The position numbers and the translations under genes are program-made. From a virus, in the IMG/VR virus record IMGVR_UViG_3300042558_002045, positions 1 to 27,769 of that record: a DNA stretch of 27,769 bases; one strand, written 5' to 3'. This document shows, one piece after another, positions 7,321-17,540 of the stretch; the stretch's first letter is position 1, and each line of letters begins with the position of its first letter. The notes under the pieces were generated by a model. That model was not told where the DNA came from. It saw only the letters and a list, made by a program, of their open reading frames with translations, and made no database searches.

Positions 7321-7566
7321 ATGAAACAAATAACACGAGATGCGAACGTTCAGGAGTTAATCAAGACGTTCGAGCTTGAGCAGCCGAAACTTCACAAGAT
7401 AGAAACGAACGACTACTATTTTGATGAACTGACAAACTGTATAATTATCAAAAGTATGAGCGTGCTTGATGATGATTATCAGTTTGTTAGACAGGCTGAC
7501 TTAAAGAAAATTATTAATCACTTAAAAGATTCAGATGTCACTTTTAGAGCAAAAGGTACAAAGTAA
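7321..7566 (+). CDS. Hypothetical protein, 81 aa
   Basis: An acidic small protein (NDYYFDELTNCIIIKSMSVL, then a basic helix DLKKIINHLK). It overlaps the VRR-NUC gene by 32 nt. I see no motif. Codon use (cga, tcg, gac) is closer to the replication genes than to the small genes just upstream, so it may be an older gene of this block. The leader atttgcagaaATG is A-rich as expected for Bacteroidetes. Confidence 0.55.
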   Translation: MKQITRDANVQELIKTFELEQPKLHKIETNDYYFDELTNCIIIKSMSVLDDDYQFVRQADLKKIINHLKDSDVTFRAKGTK

Positions 7567-7846
7567 GTTAATCAAACAGCTAGAGCAAGAGGGCTACTAT
7601 GTTATCAAACTGTCGGTCACTAATAAGAACGGTATTCCTGACATCATAGCGATACCCCGAGATAGCGATGTCAAATTCTTTGAGGTCAAACAGAAGGGCA
7701 AAAAACCGTCCGACATTCAGGTCTTTAGAATGAAAGAACTACACAATCACGGAATTAAATCATTTGTATATGACGGCACTCTATATAGCGGACTTGACTA
7801 TTTTTCTGATAGCCAGGAAGACGAAAAGAAAACAGACCTATTCTGA
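7535..7846 (+). CDS. VRR-NUC domain nuclease
   Basis: A 103-residue stand-alone VRR-NUC nuclease. The signature is clear: GIPDIIAIPRD (near residues 33-43) supplies the catalytic Asp, and KFFEVKQKGKKPSDIQ (near 47-62) supplies ExK plus the conserved Ser...Gln. The N-terminal helix (EQKVQSKLIKQLEQEGYYVIKL) matches the family start. VRR-NUC enzymes are structure-specific nucleases, and the phage stand-alone forms are thought to resolve branched DNA during replication or packaging. The gene overlaps its upstream neighbour by 32 nt, and a short out-of-frame gene may overlap its end. The family call is secure; the exact substrate is inferred. Confidence 0.88.
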   Translation: MSLLEQKVQSKLIKQLEQEGYYVIKLSVTNKNGIPDIIAIPRDSDVKFFEVKQKGKKPSDIQVFRMKELHNHGIKSFVYDGTLYSGLDYFSDSQEDEKKTDLF

Positions 7847-8006
7847 TGAAAAATATCCCGTCCTACTGATTGACGGAAAGACGTTGACGGACGAGTGTCT
7901 GCAACGATATGTAAATAAAAAAGTAAAAAATCCAAACGATTACGAAATAAGATATGAACTCAAAAATATTAAATTCAGCACGAACATCTACACAGGAACT
8001 CGCTAG
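7764..8006 (+). CDS. Possible overlapping small gene bridging VRR-NUC and DnaA-like genes
   Basis: The 107 nt between VRR-NUC and the DnaA-like gene is the largest gap in this packed operon, and a frame runs right through it. The residues after about 27 look protein-like (YPVLLIDGKTLTDECLQR, then KNPNDYEIRYELKN). The frame begins inside VRR-NUC (ATG at 7764 or 7770, or TTG at 7794) and ends inside the DnaA-like gene, with about 80 nt and 53 nt of overlap. I cannot tell a real overlapping gene from a lucky open frame, and the true start is uncertain. Function unknown. Confidence 0.35.
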   Translation: MYMTALYIADLTIFLIARKTKRKQTYSDEKYPVLLIDGKTLTDECLQRYVNKKVKNPNDYEIRYELKNIKFSTNIYTGTR

Positions 8007-8373
8007 ACTAAGACAATTGATACTCAATGGCACTGAAGAAGAATTACAAGCCGAAAGAGAGCACATCGGTATGTTATACAAACTGTCCGACCGTGATTAC
8101 TTCTCAAAAATATCTCATTATAGAGGCGAGTTTATTGTAGAGATGCGTAAACAGTATGCCGAGATATTGGTCAAAAGCGGGTTCAAAACTCAGGAAATCG
8201 CTGATTTTTTAGGACTTAAAAACCATACGACCATCTGCCATTTACTTAACACTAAGAAGTCAGGCAAAGAGACCGAGCAGTATATCAGACTGAATTTAGA
8301 ACGATTTATCGCCAATAGTATTTACCCTATGCACAAAAAAGGTGAAATTATTCTTGTTAATATCGCTGATTAA
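7954..8373 (+). CDS. DnaA domain IV-like helix-turn-helix protein
   Basis: A 139-residue protein. Residues about 67-110 fit the C-terminal DNA-binding domain of DnaA: MRKQYAEILVKSG, then the turn FKTQEIADFLGLKNHTTICHLL, in which the ...GLKNHTTIcHal... segment parallels the DnaA signature (GRDHSTVxHA). The protein has no AAA+ ATPase. It likely binds DnaA-box-like sites, possibly at a phage origin, or acts as a regulator at host DnaA sites. N-terminal residues 1-60 are helical and charged. The basis for the start is weak, because the first ATG lies inside a possible overlapping frame, but 7954 gives a plausible N-terminus. It is the penultimate gene of the left block, consistent with a control role. 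Confidence 0.72.
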   Translation: MNSKILNSARTSTQELARLRQLILNGTEEELQAEREHIGMLYKLSDRDYFSKISHYRGEFIVEMRKQYAEILVKSGFKTQEIADFLGLKNHTTICHLLNTKKSGKETEQYIRLNLERFIANSIYPMHKKGEIILVNIAD

Positions 8374-8384
8374 TAATATATTTG
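8353..8384 (+). promoter_or_regulatory. Candidate Bacteroidetes-type promoter (CTTG-N20-TATATTTG)
   Basis: A CTTG element at 8353-8356, 20 nt of spacer, then TATATTTG at 8377-8384, which fits the TAnnTTTG -7 box used by Bacteroidetes primary sigma factor. The -33 element has one mismatch from TTTG. Transcription would start near 8388-8391, that is, at or just after the ATG of the 54-aa gene, so the transcript would be leaderless or would use the second Met at 8421. The -7 match is exact; the promoter function is inferred. Confidence 0.45.
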
Positions 8385-8387
8385 CGT

Positions 8388-8552
8388 ATGGAAAATTTGG
8401 TGGCATACGTAAACTCCACAATGCAAGAGGTCAACGCTCATACAGATGAGCTGTATGAAGCATTGATGGACCAAAGCAAAGACGAAGTGATTGACATTGT
8501 AAAGAAATTGCAAGCGACTCTTAGAGATGTCGTTCGTTCGATGAATGAGTAA
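8388..8552 (+). CDS. Small acidic helical protein, 54 aa
   Basis: This gene encodes MENLVAYVNSTMQEVNAHTD at its start and ends RDVVRSMNE. The frame is closed by taa at 8550-8552, immediately at the base of the terminator hairpin. The composition (heptad-like spacing of Leu, Val and Ile with many Glu, Asp and Lys) suggests one long helix or a helical hairpin. It has a candidate promoter of its own just upstream. I do not recognise it. An alternative start at Met12 (8421) would leave a 5' leader of about 30 nt and a 43-aa product. Good terminator placement supports it being the last gene of the left block. Confidence 0.65.
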   Translation: MENLVAYVNSTMQEVNAHTDELYEALMDQSKDEVIDIVKKLQATLRDVVRSMNE

Positions 8553-8582
8553 AACTCCAGGGGTTATTTCCTGGAGTTTTTT
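8551..8582. terminator. Bidirectional terminator between converging blocks
   Basis: A perfect 11-bp stem (AAAACTCCAGG / CCTGGAGTTTT) with an 8-nt loop, flanked by T runs on one strand and A runs on the other, so it works in both directions. It lies at the exact meeting point of the left (+) and right (-) blocks. The + gene's stop (8550-8552) sits at its left foot, and the - strand giant gene's stop (8564-8566) sits in its loop, so the last codons of the giant protein are part of the hairpin. Confidence 0.9.
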
Positions 8583-11500
8583 ATTACTTCAATCATGGCT
8601 TCTTTTTTAATTTCTTTTACTTTATCTTTAGCCTCACTTGTCTTATTTTTTATTTCATTAACATTTAAGATTCTATCTTTCATGGATTGAATTATGCTAG
8701 ATACACTTTTGTTGTTGTTAATACTACTTACAGTAGTTATTATACTTAAGTTAGAACCAAAAATGCTTTTTATTTTTGCAAAATCATCTTGTTTTTTCTT
8801 AGTATTCAGTCCACCAGCTAATGATATCTTATACTCATTTTCAATCATCTTATCTAACGATGCACCATTCTTAATCATGTCCTTCTGATATTGCGTCAGT
8901 TCTTTCAATCCTAAGTCCTTTTTAAAGGTGTCAGCGACCTCTTTGATGTTCGTTCTGACGGCAGTTGGTTTAGCTCGTTTTAATATCATTCTCGACATAC
9001 TAGCGGCATCTCCAGGTAATGCACCCGCTTGATGTGCTAACATCGCAATCAATCCCCATTTACCCGCCTTAACTGCGTCATCACTTGCTTCTTTGTAGGT
9101 ATATGTACCATCAGGATTCTTGAACGCTATCTTTTTATTTACAGCTAATTCATACATATCCATTGTTAACTGACTTGTTTTGATAGCCGTTGCAACAGTA
9201 CCTCCAAACATTTCTTCTTGTGGTAAATAAAATTGTGATTTTTCTACCTCTGTTTTTATATAATCTGCCTTAAAGTCATCGTAGCTTATTTCTTTTTGTT
9301 TTTTTAATATTCTACTTTCTTTATCTTTCTCGTAAGCGTCTTTTATCTCGCTTTCATTATTCTCAGTTAATTCTGATTCAACTACTTTATCAATTATCGC
9401 ATTCGCTCCCTTTATTGTTAAGAAGTCAAATATTGGTGCAGGAGAAGCGAAATCTTGAATTGTTTGCTTAGCAGCATTTTTTATTAATTCTTTTTTTGCT
9501 TTTTGATATTCCTCATCATCTTCATCACCCATTAAAGCATTTATTGCGAGTTTATACAAATACAACTGTATAGATACTTTGATAAAGTGAAACGCAACTA
9601 TTTCAGCAGTAGTAGCTGTCAATGAACTTAAAGATTCTACCGTACTTCCTTTTCTGAAAAAATTAACAGTATCAGAGTGAAGTTTTACTTTTTGATTCAT
9701 TGAGAATCCTGAGAATGGTATAAATATATTTCTAAGAACTCTTGTTACTGGCTTCTGACTAGAAAATATTTGACCTGTTGCATCAGAATCAGAAGGGTTT
9801 TGATTCTTGTCAACCATGTAATTTGCATAGGCAAAAGCATCTTTATTTACTTTATGGTTATTCCAATCTATGTCTGTATTTTCTTTTTGTTTTTTTAATG
9901 ATTGCTTGTAGTATGTTAACCATGACGCAGTTGCTGCATATTTATCACCCCTTACTAAAAATTGATTTAACCAAAAATCACTTACATTTTCAGCTCCAGA
10001 TAATATAGCATCAAAAGTTGAGCCTGCTTGTCTAAGTCCTTTCTCGTTTACTCTTTTGATATTGTCTAAACTCTCAAGACCACGGATAGATGGACTAGCT
10101 CCATTATCAATCATCCATTGAATAGCATCAGGATTAAATGAATCTCTAAAATCTAGTCTTCTTGCATTAATTAATGTATTAAGTAATGGCGGAATAGACT
10201 GAGCAGGAAATGACGCCATACTACCTAATACACGACCTGTTGCGTATTTTGATACAAGTGAAATAGCACGCTCAAGTTTTCTAGCGTCCTCGTCTTGAAG
10301 TTCTCCTTTTCCTTTTTTGATTTTTATATATCTATCTACTTTATCGACAAATCTTTGTCTGACATCTGATTCAGGAATTACTTTCTTAAACGCTTCAGAT
10401 TTTACAGCACCTCGTATCTGTCTTATTGCTTCAGCAGTGTAAATGTCAATCAATGCTTCATCTAGTGCAGCCTTGTTGTTTGAATCAAAATCAATATCTA
10501 AATATCTATTTTCTCCTGATGGTTTCTTTTTAGATTCCATTAAAACTCCTGACTTGCTTTTTTCTAAATTCATAGATGTAGCAAATGCACCTCCTTCGTC
10601 CTCTCCTAAATCTCCTTCTTTATTTGATTGGTCAATTTTAGAGAATCTATCTGGAGTATAGTTTTCATCTTTATTTAGCATTACATTATAAACACCTAAA
10701 GATGTATCATATAAATCAGAGTAGTGTTGTTGCCATTCATTAATCCACCAATCAACTGCTTCAACATTTTTAGCATCAGCATTTTTAATGACCGTATCAA
10801 TAGTTACATTATCTCCATTTAATCCTAGCTTTTCAATTATTTCATTATACATATTGCCTTTTCTCATTAAATTAGGCTCATTACTTTGAATTAATTTTTC
10901 AGCACTGTTTTTCAGTTCTTTTAATTTTCTATCGAACTCTGCTTTTTTATCAGCATCAGTTCCAAAAACTGTTCTAGCAAGAGAAGCATACACACCTCTT
11001 TCGTAAGTATTGAATGGAGTATTGAATCTTTGACCATTTGGTTTTGTTTTTCCGAACTCTTTTACGTATGAATTTATTATCTTATTACCAATAGTTTTTG
11101 CTTTAGCAACACCTTGAGATAATTTTTGAAATCCTATTTTTTCTAAAAACTCAACACCTTTTTTCTGACCAAACAATGTGTCAGCCATAGCCGTAATGCT
11201 CATTATCTGAGTAGCATAAGCCTTACCAAGTGTGTTTACTATTTTACCAAAACCTTTTATCTTAGTTAAGTTTAAGCCACGCAAGAAGCCAATAGACTTA
11301 GCTACAAATCCCTTGTTAGCTAAATCTTTCATCAAGACATTACCCTCTTGTAGTGGCACTTCGTTGCGTAGCCCTGCCGTTATGCCGTTCTCTATGAAGT
11401 TATTTGCAGCATCAACTAATGCCATTGCGTCTTTAATCTTCATGTCCGTTATGTCGAGCGACATTAATCGCTTAATGATTTCACGGTCGGACTCTGAGAT

Positions 11501-14500
11501 ATTTTCATTTTGTTTCTCAAAAGAATAGTATTTTTCTTTTATTTGTTTTCCTGTCAATACTATTTTTGTTTTTTCAAACGATTTCTTTTTACCAAATAAT
11601 CCTTTTCTAACAGTTGTTTTAACAGAAGAGCTTACGCTATCCTTTAAAAAATCAGGCACATCTCCAGTTGACGTATCTATAATAGTATATGTCTCATCAT
11701 CATTTAAAGCATCTATTTCCTCATCTCTTTCAACATTTACTTTTTCATTTAAAATGTCCTCAATAGCAGACTTAGCGACAGCAAATCTTTCTTTCAAGTC
11801 GTCCATCACGATTTTAGCACGTTCTTTAGCAGTCAATTTGTCGTCATCATTATTTTCATTTGCGACAACCTCACGTATTTCCTCGATAGACATTTTGTCG
11901 TTCAGTATGCCCGCATCAACTAGCTTCTTGTAGTAAGATAGCAAAGACTGACGCTCAATCTCTTTCTGTGCCTTTAATGCTTTCTCAACGTACGACTGAA
12001 CGTCCGCTATATTGATTGGCGTTTTAAGTTTATTGTTTGCTTCGTACTTTAATTTTTTATACTTTTCACGTATCTCATCGTATGTCGCTCTTTCGTCTGC
12101 ATCAGTTATTTTATCAACATCTACTTTACCATTTGTTTTGTAGCTATCAATATTAGGTATTTGTGCTTTCAATTCAGCTTGTTCAGCTTCATTTATTTTA
12201 GCAATTTCATCTACCTGCTTAACACCACTAACAGACGGAGAGATTGCTGCAAGCATAGCGTCTGCCATCTCGTTATACTTGTCGATATCCGTAACGAGCG
12301 ATGGGTCGATAGTTGCGAACTCTTTAGCGACCTGCGTAACGGGTGCTTGGTTTTTCGACTTTAATTTCGCTTTGATTTTAGCCTTAGCTTTAAATCCTTT
12401 GTCCACTTTGTCTGAATATTCAGCATTGGCAAACAGACGGTCCGCATAATCTAAGAACTCTTGAGTAGTATCTTCGTTATCAACGTTTAAATTAGATAAT
12501 TTTCTCAAAAGATTTGCTGATTGTGAGGCTGTTATTTTGCCAGCCTTAGCCATTGCTTTAATTGAGTCAGCTAATGCACGTTGCTTTTTCTTGATATTCA
12601 TAGCGGAATCACGAGCGGCTTTCGCCTCCATACGCAATTGGTCCTTTAATGCTACTCGTTCTGTAACAGTTACTTTTGTATTGTCTTTCTTTGATATGTT
12701 CTTTGCAACTTTCGATGCTTCAGATTCCTTTTGTTTGTTTTGAACCGCTTCAATAGTATCTACAATATCCTTTTCAGATATATCGTTATCTTTTGCATAA
12801 CTTTTTATTGCTTGTTCTAAAGACATACCAGCTTTAACTAAAATACGCACAGCTTGAATCATCTTCTTAGCGGCAGCAACGCCTAAATTCATACCTAGTG
12901 TTTCTTTCCCAAAATCATCTAGTCCCTTCTCTAGGTTAGCTAAGTAATCGTCAACTCTTTTTAATTTTGTTTTATCCTTTGTATCAAGCGACTTAACTTC
13001 CTCTAGGGTTGTTGGTTGTTCGGTTTTTTCAATAGATTTTTTTTCTGATGCTTTTATTTCTTTAGCTCCTTCAAATATTGGTTTAATAAACATTTTTACT
13101 ACATCTTCAGACTCTTGTTCTGAATAACCTTCAGACGTATAAATTGTTTTTACTTTTTTTAATAAATCCTCGAAAGAAATACCTCTTTTTGACGCTTCAT
13201 TTGCACTTTCCCTCAATTTTAATCCGTCAGCATACCAAGTGGTAGGATTACCTCTTAAAGCATCAGAGAAATCATCCATTACTTCTTTATTTGATAATTT
13301 ATCTGGAGATAAATATCTTTCAGCTACTTCCTTTGTTTCTCTAGCATCTCTTTTTTCTATAAAAGAACCAAATCCATTTGGCATCTCTTTCTCTTTTTTA
13401 ATTAAAGCATCAACAGATTCGTTTACTTTTTCTAATGGTATATTAAAAACGCTATCACGCTCTCTTTTTTCCATTTCTTTTTCAAGAGCATTATATTCTT
13501 TTAAATCAGATTCAGATTGAAATTGAGAAGGAATACCATTGTGTATTTCCTCAATTTCTGACATCCTTTTCTCTATTTCCTCATCAGTCTTGTTTAAGAT
13601 TGTCTTCTGTTCGTTTGACTGCTTTTTTGCTTGAGTAGTAGACTCTAATAAAATAGGATATTTTGTTTTTAATATACCATAAGTGTTTGATTTTGCTCCA
13701 TCTCTTGAAGCTGATTCTTTTTGAAGTATTCCGTCAAAACCTAATGCTTGAATGGCTTTTGAAAATGCTTCTGAAGCCTCAGGTTTGTTCATTTTTGTTG
13801 TGAATAATTCTAAATTTTCACCAGCTTTAGATTCAAAATCAGATATTAATTCTAATGCTTTAGAAATATTTTCTCCTTTTAATTTACCAGACTTAGTTAA
13901 ATCAGCAGCTACACTTCTAAGATTATCAGCAATACCAGAACCTCTCACGTCTGTTGCTAATTTATATGGCATCTCAATAGGATTAGATGGTTTTTCAACC
14001 TCTAAGCTTTCTACATTTAACTTACCGTCATCTGATGTACCAGCATAATTTTTAGCTACTTCTTCATCTTCAGCCACCCATAATGTAGATGAATTATCAG
14101 AATCCATAACATTATTTCCTATTCCTCTAAAAACAGCTATTTTTTCTTTAGGCAACAACGGAGTAATCAGTTTATCGTACTTATCGTATATCTCATTATA
14201 CTTAGCTCCGTCTTCAGACGCCATGATTTTCTCTCTATCTACCTTTCCGTCAACCTTATAGTCGTCAATATTCGGTATAGCTTCCGATAGTTCGGTTTGT
14301 TCGTCTGCTCGTAATTTCTCTACTTCTTTTTGGTTTTCCCCGCTTTCGATAGTGCTATCGCTACCGCTTGTTTCTGCGGTTTTCCCGCCTTCATTTCCGT
14401 TCTCACGTTCTGTGAGATTACTTTCTGTGATGTTCCCTTCTTTAGTGGCATTTTTACTGATATTAGTTAATTCATTATTTATTTCTGTGATTCTTTCTTT

Positions 14501-17500
14501 CTGAGGCACAATTAACGCCTCGTCTTTTCCTCTAATTTCTTGCTCAAGTTTTGATTTCTCAACCAATAAGTCAAGCGTCTTTGGTTTATCTTCTTCTCTA
14601 AGACCGTCAGGCAATTTTTCAAATAGACTGACAGTATTATTGATTGCATCAACTCTTTCTTGTCCTTCTTCTTTTGTTATCTCTCCTGATGCAATTTTTG
14701 TTTTTAAATCATTCAAAATCATAACTCTCATGTCAGAGTCATTGAAAATCTTCTCAGCGAACGCTAATTTCTCAGGGTCTTTGAATGCTTTGCTATATCC
14801 AAATTTACCTGCGTCAACTGCAACTTTAGGCATACTGAAAGCTAGACCACCAAGACCCTCCATGTAAGCACCTGATATTACTGCGTCAGTTATGTCAGCA
14901 ATAGTATTCGGTACTTCTTTGAACATCTCTTTACCTTTAATAAGGTTGTAAGTATTCTTTAATGTTATGCCTGTTAACTCTTGCATAGCACCCGTTTTAG
15001 CCTCGCTAGCGAAGTCTTTACCTAGAGTATAAGCAGATGATAGGATAAACTTTTTAAAGTTCGTTTGAAGAGCTAAATCCATTGCCTCGGTTGTAGCACC
15101 AGGTTTTAATCCAGCGATAGTTTTAAGAATTAAATTCTTAGAAACATCTTTGCTTATTTTCCCTGTGTCAATCAAAGCATCAGTACCTAACTTCTCTAGC
15201 TTACCATTTATGTATGCGTAAATCAAAGCTAACCCCTCTTTCTCTGCCGTTGTTGCACCGTCCCATTCAGGACCTTTCATCTCAGATTTAAGCTCATTGT
15301 ACGATAGAGCAAAGAATGGCAATTCTTCAGATAAAGCCATCAACTTAGTACCACCTCCTACTATTTTACCTAAGCCTGAACCAGTAGCCATTGCTCCAAG
15401 AGATTCTACTCCGCCAAATGCAGCTTTAGTTAAATCCCATCTGTCCTCACTTTTCATGAACTCCTCAGTAGTGTAATCACTACCTAGTAAGGATATCAAA
15501 GCATTTGATGCGAAGTTATCGTCTCCACCTGAGATATTGTTTAGTATAGCATCAGGTAAAGCACCTACACCTTTCAATACAGAGTTAACCAATCCGCCCA
15601 TAACATTACCTCTATTTTCATTGAAGGCAATATATAGACCTGCGTTTTTCTCGTTCTCTTTATTTAACGCTTTGACAGCAGACATATCGGCAGATAAGTT
15701 TTTGCTTACTGACTCAATACTTTTTGCTCTTTCGTCAAGCTCTTGCTTTTGTCTTAATAATTCAGGGTCTGTATTTAATTGTTCAGGTGTTATCCCTTGC
15801 TGTTTAAGTCTATTGTAAAATCTCTCTGAATCTTGTTTTAATTTTAACACAGAGTTATTTAACTGCTTATTTTGTTTAGATAAGTCATTCAAATAAGTAG
15901 CTTGTACGTCAGCTTCTTGTTTTAAAACATTTTGATTAGCTACTGCTATTGTAGCTACTTCATCTTTTTGTTTTTGTGTTTTAGCACTATTAGACAAATC
16001 GCTCAATCTTCTTTGAGCATTTATTTTATTTGTCATAATAGTATTAGCCGCTATCTCTTGCTTAAATTCAGCAGGAGCAGATAGTTTATTTTTAGCGTCT
16101 AATGGATTAGAAATGATTGGTCTTTGCAAGTCAGATGTTGACTGCAATTTTATTTGCTCAGGAGTAAGTTTTTCTTGTTCATATTTAGAATTTCTATAAT
16201 TATCCTCAGCTTGCTTAACGGCTTCTCTTTCTTTATCAATATAATCACCAGTAGATTGATTTTCAATCATCCATCTTCTTAGTTTTGCAGATTCAGATGC
16301 GTTAGCTCCTTCTGACCAGTTATCCAAAGAAAAAGTGATTGGTTCTCCACCTCTTGAAGAAGTAACTGTTACTTCATCTTTACCAAACTCACCACTTTCA
16401 TAAAAATTGAATCCATATTTACCGTACATTTTTTGCAAGTACGGCACAGCATCCTCTTCAGCTAAATCAAACATCTTAGAGTTTACTAGTTTAAAACTAT
16501 TTATAGCTGATTCTTGACGTGCGATTTGAGCATCACGTTTTGCTTTAGCATCATCATTAGGCTCTACTTTATTGCCCGTCCAATTATTCAATGCGTTGAT
16601 TGAGCCCTCGTCAGATATAACTGTGAACTCTTTTTGACCCTTACGTTTTACTTCCCAGACTTGTTCTTTTGTTATTGGTAATTTTGAAATTCTATATTCA
16701 TTATCTTCCTTACCTTTCTCAGGATAGCCAACGTAAGTTTGCACACCTTCATTTGTAGATGCTTGGGCTTTAAAATGTTGATTTAAAGTTTTAATTCTTG
16801 TAGGGTCGGTGATATTTTTATATGTCTCACCTAATTCTTTTGAAGATTGTATTTTTTGATAAATATCATCAGGACCATCAAAAGATGATACCTTTACCCC
16901 TAGTTTACCAGCTAACTGCGTTAATGCTAATTTAGCGTTCTTTTGTTTTTCACCGCCAGAGAAACCACCTTCAGCAACTCCTTCTTTTGATAAGGATAAA
17001 TATTTGTTGGCTTTTCCGATTACAACATCTTTATTTTTAGTGTTGTATTCTTGCCATACGTCAACACCGTCAACATTTTTTAGGACGTAAGTTTTATCTT
17101 CAAATCCTTTGATTGGAAGACCTTTATATATTTCGCCTTTCTCTGTTCCTTTATTTAGGTCAACAGGAGCCTCAGCCTTTTTTACTGAAGATGAAGCCGC
17201 AGGCTGTTGTTCCGTTTTGACGGACGATTCCACAGAAGGTATAATACCCTCCCAAGGAGAACGAGAAACCAAACTTTTTTTTTTAGCGGGCGGTTGAACT
17301 GCCTTTGGTTGTGCTCCTATTTTAAATTCAGGAAATTTTGAAAATAACTCGTTCTCATCAGCGTACTTCCCACTGTTTGAGGTTGCTACAAAATCCTTTA
17401 ATGAGTTAACATCATACCCTTTCAATTCAGGGAATTTAGATAATAATACTTTTTCATCTGAATATTTACCGCTATTTGATGTAGCTACAAAATCTCTTAA

Positions 17501-17521
17501 TGATTGCTTTATATCTGGCAT
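8564..17521 (-). CDS. Giant ejection (internal virion) polyvalent protein with ART-like segment, 2985 aa
   Basis: The longest gene of the window, last in the virion block. Residues 7-36 and 40-67 are two copies of a 33-residue-period repeat ([16 protein letters not shown]...LxSKFPE). Residues about 1130-1290 look like an ADP-ribosyltransferase: an IAVFRGIGN strand (Arg), [17 protein letters not shown] (Ser-Thr), and a late GFDGI followed by [11 protein letters not shown]. Two 45-residue repeats (EQxELxxxIPNIDxYK...) occur at about 1074-1118 and 1780-1824. A hydrophobic, Gly-rich segment near 690-730 ([20 protein letters not shown]) and a helix near 2625-2660 ([20 protein letters not shown]) could act on membranes. 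It follows small and medium ejection-type proteins, as T7 gp16 follows gp14 and gp15. It is likely ejected into the host. I see no lysozyme or protease motif. Composition is patchy, which suggests assembly from modules. Seen: repeats and motifs. Inferred: ejection and ART activity. Confidence 0.8.
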   Translation of the reverse strand: MPDIKQSLRDFVATSNSGKYSDEKVLLSKFPELKGYDVNSLKDFVATSNSGKYADENELFSKFPEFKIGAQPKAVQPPAKKKSLVSRSPWEGIIPSVESSVKTEQQPAASSSVKKAEAPVDLNKGTEKGEIYKGLPIKGFEDKTYVLKNVDGVDVWQEYNTKNKDVVIGKANKYLSLSKEGVAEGGFSGGEKQKNAKLALTQLAGKLGVKVSSFDGPDDIYQKIQSSKELGETYKNITDPTRIKTLNQHFKAQASTNEGVQTYVGYPEKGKEDNEYRISKLPITKEQVWEVKRKGQKEFTVISDEGSINALNNWTGNKVEPNDDAKAKRDAQIARQESAINSFKLVNSKMFDLAEEDAVPYLQKMYGKYGFNFYESGEFGKDEVTVTSSRGGEPITFSLDNWSEGANASESAKLRRWMIENQSTGDYIDKEREAVKQAEDNYRNSKYEQEKLTPEQIKLQSTSDLQRPIISNPLDAKNKLSAPAEFKQEIAANTIMTNKINAQRRLSDLSNSAKTQKQKDEVATIAVANQNVLKQEADVQATYLNDLSKQNKQLNNSVLKLKQDSERFYNRLKQQGITPEQLNTDPELLRQKQELDERAKSIESVSKNLSADMSAVKALNKENEKNAGLYIAFNENRGNVMGGLVNSVLKGVGALPDAILNNISGGDDNFASNALISLLGSDYTTEEFMKSEDRWDLTKAAFGGVESLGAMATGSGLGKIVGGGTKLMALSEELPFFALSYNELKSEMKGPEWDGATTAEKEGLALIYAYINGKLEKLGTDALIDTGKISKDVSKNLILKTIAGLKPGATTEAMDLALQTNFKKFILSSAYTLGKDFASEAKTGAMQELTGITLKNTYNLIKGKEMFKEVPNTIADITDAVISGAYMEGLGGLAFSMPKVAVDAGKFGYSKAFKDPEKLAFAEKIFNDSDMRVMILNDLKTKIASGEITKEEGQERVDAINNTVSLFEKLPDGLREEDKPKTLDLLVEKSKLEQEIRGKDEALIVPQKERITEINNELTNISKNATKEGNITESNLTERENGNEGGKTAETSGSDSTIESGENQKEVEKLRADEQTELSEAIPNIDDYKVDGKVDREKIMASEDGAKYNEIYDKYDKLITPLLPKEKIAVFRGIGNNVMDSDNSSTLWVAEDEEVAKNYAGTSDDGKLNVESLEVEKPSNPIEMPYKLATDVRGSGIADNLRSVAADLTKSGKLKGENISKALELISDFESKAGENLELFTTKMNKPEASEAFSKAIQALGFDGILQKESASRDGAKSNTYGILKTKYPILLESTTQAKKQSNEQKTILNKTDEEIEKRMSEIEEIHNGIPSQFQSESDLKEYNALEKEMEKRERDSVFNIPLEKVNESVDALIKKEKEMPNGFGSFIEKRDARETKEVAERYLSPDKLSNKEVMDDFSDALRGNPTTWYADGLKLRESANEASKRGISFEDLLKKVKTIYTSEGYSEQESEDVVKMFIKPIFEGAKEIKASEKKSIEKTEQPTTLEEVKSLDTKDKTKLKRVDDYLANLEKGLDDFGKETLGMNLGVAAAKKMIQAVRILVKAGMSLEQAIKSYAKDNDISEKDIVDTIEAVQNKQKESEASKVAKNISKKDNTKVTVTERVALKDQLRMEAKAARDSAMNIKKKQRALADSIKAMAKAGKITASQSANLLRKLSNLNVDNEDTTQEFLDYADRLFANAEYSDKVDKGFKAKAKIKAKLKSKNQAPVTQVAKEFATIDPSLVTDIDKYNEMADAMLAAISPSVSGVKQVDEIAKINEAEQAELKAQIPNIDSYKTNGKVDVDKITDADERATYDEIREKYKKLKYEANNKLKTPINIADVQSYVEKALKAQKEIERQSLLSYYKKLVDAGILNDKMSIEEIREVVANENNDDDKLTAKERAKIVMDDLKERFAVAKSAIEDILNEKVNVERDEEIDALNDDETYTIIDTSTGDVPDFLKDSVSSSVKTTVRKGLFGKKKSFEKTKIVLTGKQIKEKYYSFEKQNENISESDREIIKRLMSLDITDMKIKDAMALVDAANNFIENGITAGLRNEVPLQEGNVLMKDLANKGFVAKSIGFLRGLNLTKIKGFGKIVNTLGKAYATQIMSITAMADTLFGQKKGVEFLEKIGFQKLSQGVAKAKTIGNKIINSYVKEFGKTKPNGQRFNTPFNTYERGVYASLARTVFGTDADKKAEFDRKLKELKNSAEKLIQSNEPNLMRKGNMYNEIIEKLGLNGDNVTIDTVIKNADAKNVEAVDWWINEWQQHYSDLYDTSLGVYNVMLNKDENYTPDRFSKIDQSNKEGDLGEDEGGAFATSMNLEKSKSGVLMESKKKPSGENRYLDIDFDSNNKAALDEALIDIYTAEAIRQIRGAVKSEAFKKVIPESDVRQRFVDKVDRYIKIKKGKGELQDEDARKLERAISLVSKYATGRVLGSMASFPAQSIPPLLNTLINARRLDFRDSFNPDAIQWMIDNGASPSIRGLESLDNIKRVNEKGLRQAGSTFDAILSGAENVSDFWLNQFLVRGDKYAATASWLTYYKQSLKKQKENTDIDWNNHKVNKDAFAYANYMVDKNQNPSDSDATGQIFSSQKPVTRVLRNIFIPFSGFSMNQKVKLHSDTVNFFRKGSTVESLSSLTATTAEIVAFHFIKVSIQLYLYKLAINALMGDEDDEEYQKAKKELIKNAAKQTIQDFASPAPIFDFLTIKGANAIIDKVVESELTENNESEIKDAYEKDKESRILKKQKEISYDDFKADYIKTEVEKSQFYLPQEEMFGGTVATAIKTSQLTMDMYELAVNKKIAFKNPDGTYTYKEASDDAVKAGKWGLIAMLAHQAGALPGDAASMSRMILKRAKPTAVRTNIKEVADTFKKDLGLKELTQYQKDMIKNGASLDKMIENEYKISLAGGLNTKKKQDDFAKIKSIFGSNLSIITTVSSINNNKSVSSIIQSMKDRILNVNEIKNKTSEAKDKVKEIKKEAMIEVIKNSRK
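12050..12184 (-). repeat. IPNID repeat, copy 2 (giant protein residues 1780-1824)
   Basis: Second copy of the 45-residue segment, [16 protein letters not shown] through KYKKL, same length as copy 1 (135 nt each), same strand and frame. Conservation is centred on IPNIDxYKxxGKVD and on the closing YxEIxxKYxKL. No other copy was seen in the giant protein. Confidence 0.75.
14168..14302 (-). repeat. IPNID repeat, copy 1 (giant protein residues 1074-1118)
   Basis: A 45-residue segment, [16 protein letters not shown] through KYDKL, just before the ART-like region. It aligns without gaps with a copy 662 codons further along the gene, and I count 25 of 45 identical residues. It may mark a module boundary. 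Confidence 0.75.
17321..17503 (-). repeat. Tandem N-terminal repeat in giant protein
   Basis: Two tandem copies encode [16 protein letters not shown]...LLSKFPE and [16 protein letters not shown]...LFSKFPE, 33 residues apart, at residues 7-36 and 40-67 of the 2985-aa protein. The copies are nearly identical over their first 14 residues. The same motif seems to recur as a header of large polyvalent proteins in Bacteroidetes phages, so it may be a packaging or docking tag. That role is inferred. Confidence 0.85.
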
Positions 17522-17540
17522 ATCTTTTAATTTTATTTTA

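Noticed and set aside
10443-10661. Plus-strand open frames inside the giant gene (also near 11232, 12161, 13239, 13752, 14640, 15537 and 17109)
   Set aside because: They are the antisense of a repeat-bearing 2985-aa frame, rich in Ser/Leu/Phe as is typical of antisense frames in Lys/Glu-rich genes, and lie downstream of a terminator with no promoter.
15360-15400. [13 protein letters not shown] as an ATP-binding Walker A in the giant protein
   Set aside because: No Gly-Lys-Thr/Ser after the loop and no Walker B nearby; the Gly-rich hydrophobic context fits a membrane-active segment better.
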